In this document: positions 13,226 through 16,410 of the stretch, piece after piece
How the letters are laid out: each line of letters opens with the position of its first letter
How positions within the stretch are numbered: the first letter of the stretch is position 1
Notes under the pieces: generated by a model
What the model was told of the DNA's origin: nothing
The model's input: only the letters and a program-made list of their open reading frames with translations
Database searches by the model: none
Assembly (NCBI GenBank): GCA_947307285.1
Contig: CAMZIS010000008.1
Span: forward strand, 1 to 16,410
DNA from: an uncultured Peptococcaceae bacterium
Lineage (GTDB): Bacteria; Bacillota; Dehalobacteriia; UBA4068
DNA: 16,410 nt
Direction of reading: 5' to 3'
Position numbers and translations under genes: made by a program

Positions 13226-14008
13226 ATGAACGACGAGCTGAAAGAAAAAGAAGAGGCCCTTTTCCGCTTTTTCACGGAAAACCCCCGGGCGGCGCTGGCT
13301 TTTTCAGGCGGCGTGGATTCCGCTTATCTGTTTTACGCCGCCGTCCATGCCGGCTGCGGCATACAGGCCTTTTACGTGGATTCGGCCTTCAATCCCGCCT
13401 TCGAACTGGCGGACGCCCGCCGTGTGGCGCAAACGTTGAAACAGGAGCTGAAGGTCGTCGAGCTGGATATAATGGCCTGTCCCGAGGCGGTGGCCAACGG
13501 GCCGCGGCGCTGCTATCACTGCAAGCGTGCCATCTTTTCCGCCCTGTGGCAGGAGGCCCGCCGCAGCGGCTTCGACCTGCTGCTGGACGGCAACAACGCC
13601 TCCGACGACGCGGGGGACCGCCCCGGCATGCAGGCCTGCCGTGAGCTGCAGGTGGTCTCGCCCCTGCGGGAGGCGGGACTGACCAAGGCCGACGTCCGGG
13701 CTCTGTCCCGGGAAGCCGGCCTCTTCACCTGGGACAAGCCCTCATATTCCTGCCTGGCCACCCGGGTAGAGCAAAATCAGACCATAACGAAAGCCCTGCT
13801 GCAGCGCATCGAAAGCGGCGAGAATATCCTGCGCGAGCTGGGATTCAGCGATTTTCGACTGCGGGTGCGGGGCGAAAACGCCCTGCTGCAGGTGACAGCC
13901 GCACAGATGGACAAAGCGCGCGGGGCCATGGATACCATAGAACAACGGCTGCTTACGCTTTTTCCGCAGATCAGTCTGGACGACGTACCCAGAAAGGGAA
14001 GCATATGA
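13226..14008 (+). CDS. larE: ATP-dependent sulfur transferase LarE (nickel-pincer cofactor synthesis)
   Basis: PP-loop enzyme that adenylates pyridinium-3,5-dicarboxylate mononucleotide and puts sulfur on both carboxylates. 260 residues. The PP-loop SGGVDS is at 27-32, the CYHC pair at C96 and C99, DGNNASDDAGDRPG at 121-134, and KPSYSCLATR with C176, which matches the sulfur-donating cysteine of Lactiplantibacillus plantarum LarE. The CxxC plus C176 arrangement is the three-cysteine form described for iron-sulfur-dependent LarE enzymes rather than the one-cysteine sacrificial form. The start at 13226 is chosen because GGAG is 11 bases away; an ATG at 13217 is only two bases from it, and the longer frame upstream runs through the structured gap. 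Its stop overlaps the larB start (ATGA). Confidence 0.93.
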   Translation: MNDELKEKEEALFRFFTENPRAALAFSGGVDSAYLFYAAVHAGCGIQAFYVDSAFNPAFELADARRVAQTLKQELKVVELDIMACPEAVANGPRRCYHCKRAIFSALWQEARRSGFDLLLDGNNASDDAGDRPGMQACRELQVVSPLREAGLTKADVRALSREAGLFTWDKPSYSCLATRVEQNQTITKALLQRIESGENILRELGFSDFRLRVRGENALLQVTAAQMDKARGAMDTIEQRLLTLFPQISLDDVPRKGSI

Positions 14009-14748
14009 ACGAGCTGCTGCGCATATTGCGCGCCGTGGAACAGGGCGAACTGTCGGTGGAAGCCGCCGCCCGGCAACTGAAGACCGAGCCCTTCGCCGAC
14101 CTGGGCTATGCCAAGGTGGACCATCACCGGCGGCTGCGTCAGGGAGCGGCGGAAGTGGTTTACGGCGCGGGCAAGACTCCGGAGCAGATACTGGGCATCT
14201 GCCGCGACCTGTATCGCGACGGCAATCCCGTGCTCGTCACCCGCCTCGACGCGGAAGCGGCGGAGACTGTCGGCCGCGAGCTGCCGCTGGACTACCGTCC
14301 CCTGCCCCGGCTGGGCATCGTGGGGACGCAGCCCCCGCACGACACGGAGAACCTGATCATAGTGGCCACCGGCGGCACCAGCGACATCCCGGTAGCGGAG
14401 GAAGCGGCGGTGACCGCGGAGTTCCTGGGCTGCCCGGTAACGCGCCTGTACGACGTGGGCGTGTCCGGTCTGCACCGGCTGCTGGCCCAGCTGGACGTCC
14501 TGCTGCAGGCCCGGGCCGTGGTGGCCGTGGCCGGCATGGAAGGGGCCCTGCCCAGCGTCATCGGGGGGCTGGTGGACTGCCCCGTGATCGCCGTGCCCAC
14601 CAGCGTGGGCTACGGCGCCTCTTTCGGCGGCGCCGCCGCCTTGCTGGCCATGCTAAATTCCTGCGCCAGCGGGGTCAGCGTGGTCAATATCGACAACGGC
14701 TTCGGCGCCGGATATCTGGCCGCCATGATCGGCCATATAGGAGAATGA
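14005..14748 (+). CDS. larB: Pyridinium-3,5-biscarboxylic acid mononucleotide synthase LarB
   Basis: First enzyme of nickel-pincer cofactor synthesis: carboxylates nicotinic acid adenine dinucleotide at C5 and hydrolyses the phosphoanhydride. 247 residues. The N-terminal part has RQGAAEVVYGAGKTPEQ (45-61); the C-terminal part is PurE-like with ATGGTSDIPVAEEA (121-134), GMEGALPSVIGGL (177-189) and PTSVGYGASFGGAAALLAMLNSCASG (198-223). E179 and C220 fall where the catalytic Glu and the cysteine that binds the pyridinium ring lie in the L. plantarum enzyme (offset of one). The start ATG overlaps the larE stop by four bases and the stop overlaps the larC region, so the three genes are translationally coupled. 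Confidence 0.95.
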   Translation: MNELLRILRAVEQGELSVEAAARQLKTEPFADLGYAKVDHHRRLRQGAAEVVYGAGKTPEQILGICRDLYRDGNPVLVTRLDAEAAETVGRELPLDYRPLPRLGIVGTQPPHDTENLIIVATGGTSDIPVAEEAAVTAEFLGCPVTRLYDVGVSGLHRLLAQLDVLLQARAVVAVAGMEGALPSVIGGLVDCPVIAVPTSVGYGASFGGAAALLAMLNSCASGVSVVNIDNGFGAGYLAAMIGHIGE

Positions 14749-14750
14749 AA

Positions 14751-16007
14751 ATGCGGACCCTGTACTTTGATTGTCCCATGGGCGCCGCCGGCGATATGCT
14801 GGCCGCCGCCCTGTACGAGATCTGCCCGGACAAAGAGGGCTTTCTGGCCGCTCTGAACGGCGCCGGCATCCCCGGCCTGACGGCCGCCGTGGAGCAGGAC
14901 GTGCGCGGCGGCGTCAGCGGCTGCCGTTTCCGCGTACGCATCAACGACGCGGAAGAAGAAGCGGCCCTGCCGCAAGACGGACACGGCCACGGACATGAGC
15001 ACGCCCATGAGCACGCCCACGGGCACAGCCACTCTTCCCTGCCGGCCATCCTGGATCTGATCGCCGGCCTTGCCCTGCCCCAGCAGGTCAGGGACGACGT
15101 GTGCGCCGTCTACGGACTGATCGCGCAGGCGGAGAGCGCCGTCCACGGCTGCCCGGTGGAGCAGGTGCATTTCCATGAAGTCGGCGCATTGGACGCGGTG
15201 GCCGACGTGACCGCGGTCTCCCTGCTCATCCGCGCCATCGCCCCCGACCGCATCCAGGCCTCCCCCATCCACGTGGGCAGCGGCACGGTGCGCTGCGCCC
15301 ACGGCCTGCTGCCGGTGCCGGCGCCGGCCACGGCCCGGCTGCTGGAGGGCGTCCCCGTCTACGGCGGCAGTATCCAAGGCGAGCTCTGCACGCCTACGGG
15401 CGCGGCTTTGCTCAAGTATTTCGTCTCCTCTTTCGGCCCTCTGCCCCGGCTTGCGGCGACAGGTATCGGCTACGGTCTGGGCAGCCGCGACATAGCGGAG
15501 GCCCCCAACCTGCTGCGGGCCATCCTGGGCGTATCAGCAGGCGAAAACGCCGGCGAAAATACCGGCGTAAACGCCGGCGTTTACGCCTGCGATACCGTAT
15601 GGGAGCTTTCCTGCAACCTGGACGACATGACCGGTGAGGAGCTGGGCTTCGCTCAGGAAAAGCTGTGGGGAGCAGGGGCTTTGGACGTGTGGACCGCGGC
15701 CATCGGCATGAAAAAAAACCGCCCCGGCGTGCAGCTGAGCTGCCTGTGCCGGGAGGAAGATCTGGACGCGATGAAAGAGGTCTTTTTCCGTCACACCACC
15801 ACCTGGGGCCTCCGGGCCCGGGAAAGCCGCCGCTTCCTGCTGCGGCGGCGGGAGGAAAGCCGGCAGACCGAGGCCGGGCCGGTACGGGTAAAGACCGCGG
15901 ACACGGGCAAGAGCAAGCCGGAATACGAAGACCTGGCCCGTATCGCCCGCTCGTTGGACGTTTCCCTGGCCGAGGCCAGGCTGCTGCTGGACAAAACAGA
16001 AGACTGA
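14751..16007 (+). CDS. larC: Nickel insertion protein LarC (pyridinium-3,5-bisthiocarboxylate nickel chelatase)
   Basis: Last step of nickel-pincer cofactor synthesis: CTP-dependent nickel insertion. 418 residues in one frame. YFDCPMGAAGDM opens the protein; a histidine-rich run (78-95, alternating His with Gly, Glu or Ala) should bind nickel; HFHEVGALDAVAD (140-152), HVGSGTVRCAHGLLPVPAPAT and GELCTPTGAALL belong to the LarC1 part, and NLDDMTGEELG (289-299) opens the LarC2 part. In L. plantarum these two parts come from larC1 and larC2 joined by a programmed frameshift; here they are fused by an Ala/Gly/Asn linker (262-281). The start at 14751 has GGAG seven bases upstream; the ATG at 14745 that overlaps the larB stop is only one base from the same GGAG. 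A terminator follows. Confidence 0.95.
   Translation: MRTLYFDCPMGAAGDMLAAALYEICPDKEGFLAALNGAGIPGLTAAVEQDVRGGVSGCRFRVRINDAEEEAALPQDGHGHGHEHAHEHAHGHSHSSLPAILDLIAGLALPQQVRDDVCAVYGLIAQAESAVHGCPVEQVHFHEVGALDAVADVTAVSLLIRAIAPDRIQASPIHVGSGTVRCAHGLLPVPAPATARLLEGVPVYGGSIQGELCTPTGAALLKYFVSSFGPLPRLAATGIGYGLGSRDIAEAPNLLRAILGVSAGENAGENTGVNAGVYACDTVWELSCNLDDMTGEELGFAQEKLWGAGALDVWTAAIGMKKNRPGVQLSCLCREEDLDAMKEVFFRHTTTWGLRARESRRFLLRRREESRQTEAGPVRVKTADTGKSKPEYEDLARIARSLDVSLAEARLLLDKTED
15537..15596 (+). repeat. 12-base tandem repeat with 24-bp palindrome in the LarC linker
   Basis: Five 12-base units, the last degenerate: GCAGGCGAAAAC, GCCGGCGAAAAT, ACCGGCGTAAAC, GCCGGCGTTTAC, GCCTGCGATACC. They encode AGEN, AGEN, TGVN, AGVY, ACDT. 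Units 3 to 5 form a perfect palindrome with arms GGCGTAAACGCC (15564-15575) and GGCGTTTACGCC (15576-15587). The repeat keeps the frame and sits exactly between the LarC1 and LarC2 parts. Confidence 0.9.
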
Positions 16008-16012
16008 CGAAC

Positions 16013-16043
16013 AAAGGCTGTTCTCTGCGGGGAACAGCCTTTT
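16013..16043 (+). terminator. Intrinsic terminator of the lar operon
   Basis: Arms AAAGGCTGTTC (16013-16023) and GAACAGCCTTT (16032-16042) around an 8-base loop, followed by TTTT at 16040-16043. Starts five bases after the larC stop codon. Confidence 0.92.
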
Positions 16044-16088
16044 ATAAACACAGGGCGGATACGGAAAGCTTTTTCGACAAAATCGACC

Positions 16089-16118
16089 TTGTCCCCGCGG
16101 CAAAAACTGTGCTATAAT
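16089..16118 (+). promoter_or_regulatory. Promoter of the 65-residue protein gene (extended -10)
   Basis: TTGTCC (-35, 16089-16094), 18-base spacer, and a perfect extended -10, TGCTATAAT (16110-16118). The roughly 58-base leader contains GCCG-GAAA-CGGC (16145-16156), a short stem with a GNRA tetraloop, just ahead of the ribosome binding site. Confidence 0.82.
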
Positions 16119-16182
16119 TTTCCCGTAAAACCACGCCAAACACAGCCGGAAACGGCAATAATAACCGAAAGGAGATTTTATC

Positions 16183-16380
16183 ATGGCAACCGTAGAAGAA
16201 CTGGTCAAGCAGTACGAAACCGATAAAGCCCTGCAGGCAGAGGTGCAGGCCATCCTGGCCGACGGCAAGGTCTCCATCAAGGAATTCATGGCCTTCGCCA
16301 AAAAGCACGACGTGGAGATCTCCATGAGCGACGTCCCCAAATACATGGAGCAGGCGAAAAAGCTGGGCTTCATCAAATAA
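16183..16380 (+). CDS. Small helical protein of unknown function, weakly Nif11-like
   Basis: 65 residues, charged and predicted to be helical, with no signal, membrane segment or cysteine. The ATG has AAAGGAG eight bases upstream and a strong promoter with its own leader, so this small gene is very probably real and well expressed. The pattern of a short helix with D-x-x-LQ-x-EV, then EFMAFAKKHDVEIS and a second helix resembles the Nif11 domain of nitrogen-fixation-linked proteins and of leader peptides for ribosomal natural products, but the match is by eye and weak. It lacks the double-glycine cleavage site a leader peptide would need and ends at a stop soon after, so a free-standing small protein is more likely. 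Any downstream partner lies beyond the window. Confidence 0.8.
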   Translation: MATVEELVKQYETDKALQAEVQAILADGKVSIKEFMAFAKKHDVEISMSDVPKYMEQAKKLGFIK

Positions 16381-16410
16381 CAGCTTCCCCGCTGCTTTTA
16401 TGACACGCGG

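Noticed and set aside
15537..15596. Programmed frameshift in larC
   Set aside because: The gene is open in one frame through both domains and no classic slippery heptamer in the right phase was found before the palindrome.
16381..16399. Terminator after the 65-residue gene
   Set aside because: CAGC-TTCCCC-GCTG followed by CTTTT has only a 4-bp stem and lies at the window edge; too weak to call.

Overview
The window reads as chromosomal DNA of a GC-rich, low-gene-spacing member of the Bacillota, probably an anaerobe of the Clostridia/Negativicutes type. The clues are an HrcA/CIRCE-controlled hrcA-grpE-dnaK operon, a DnaK nucleotide-binding domain without the extra segment found in Gram-negative DnaKs, strong AGGAGG ribosome binding sites, a ComEA/ComEC pair, a DegV protein and a nickel-pincer cofactor (lar) operon. 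The phylum call is fairly safe; the class is a guess.

Layout. 1-2969 (minus strand): heat-shock operon hrcA-grpE-dnaK (dnaK runs off the left edge), driven by a consensus-like promoter with a perfect CIRCE operator. 3166-4580 (plus): a two-gene unit, a cyclase-family metal-dependent hydrolase and a small lipoprotein, ending in a bidirectional terminator. 4598-9701 (minus): comEA-comEC-holA-hemW with overlapping or touching ends (DNA uptake, clamp loader delta subunit, heme chaperone). 9735-10195 (minus): ppnP, a small cupin-like nucleoside phosphorylase with its own promoter and terminator. 10190-10384: four tandem 50-bp units with internal inverted repeats, lying between ppnP and an MFS transporter. 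10373-12584 (minus): a DegV-family fatty-acid-binding protein followed, past an intrinsic terminator, by the MFS transporter. 12653-16043 (plus): DUF3842-larE-larB-larC, a complete set of nickel-pincer cofactor biosynthesis genes led by a DUF3842 gene. 16089-16380 (plus): a separately transcribed 65-residue protein.

How the parts work together. LarB (carboxylation/hydrolysis of nicotinic acid adenine dinucleotide), LarE (sulfur transfer) and LarC (nickel insertion) form one pathway and are translationally coupled. No gene for the apoenzyme that uses the cofactor (LarA type) is in view. HrcA, GrpE and DnaK are the standard heat-shock regulator and chaperone pair. comEA, comEC, holA, hemW and hrcA are often close together in Bacillota; here the cyclase-lipoprotein pair sits on the opposite strand between hemW and hrcA and breaks that series.

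The least explained parts are the 50-bp repeat array whose outer unit provides the -35 box of ppnP, the structured gap between DUF3842 and larE, and the repeat/palindrome block in the LarC linker. No tRNA, rRNA, insertion sequence or CRISPR array was seen.
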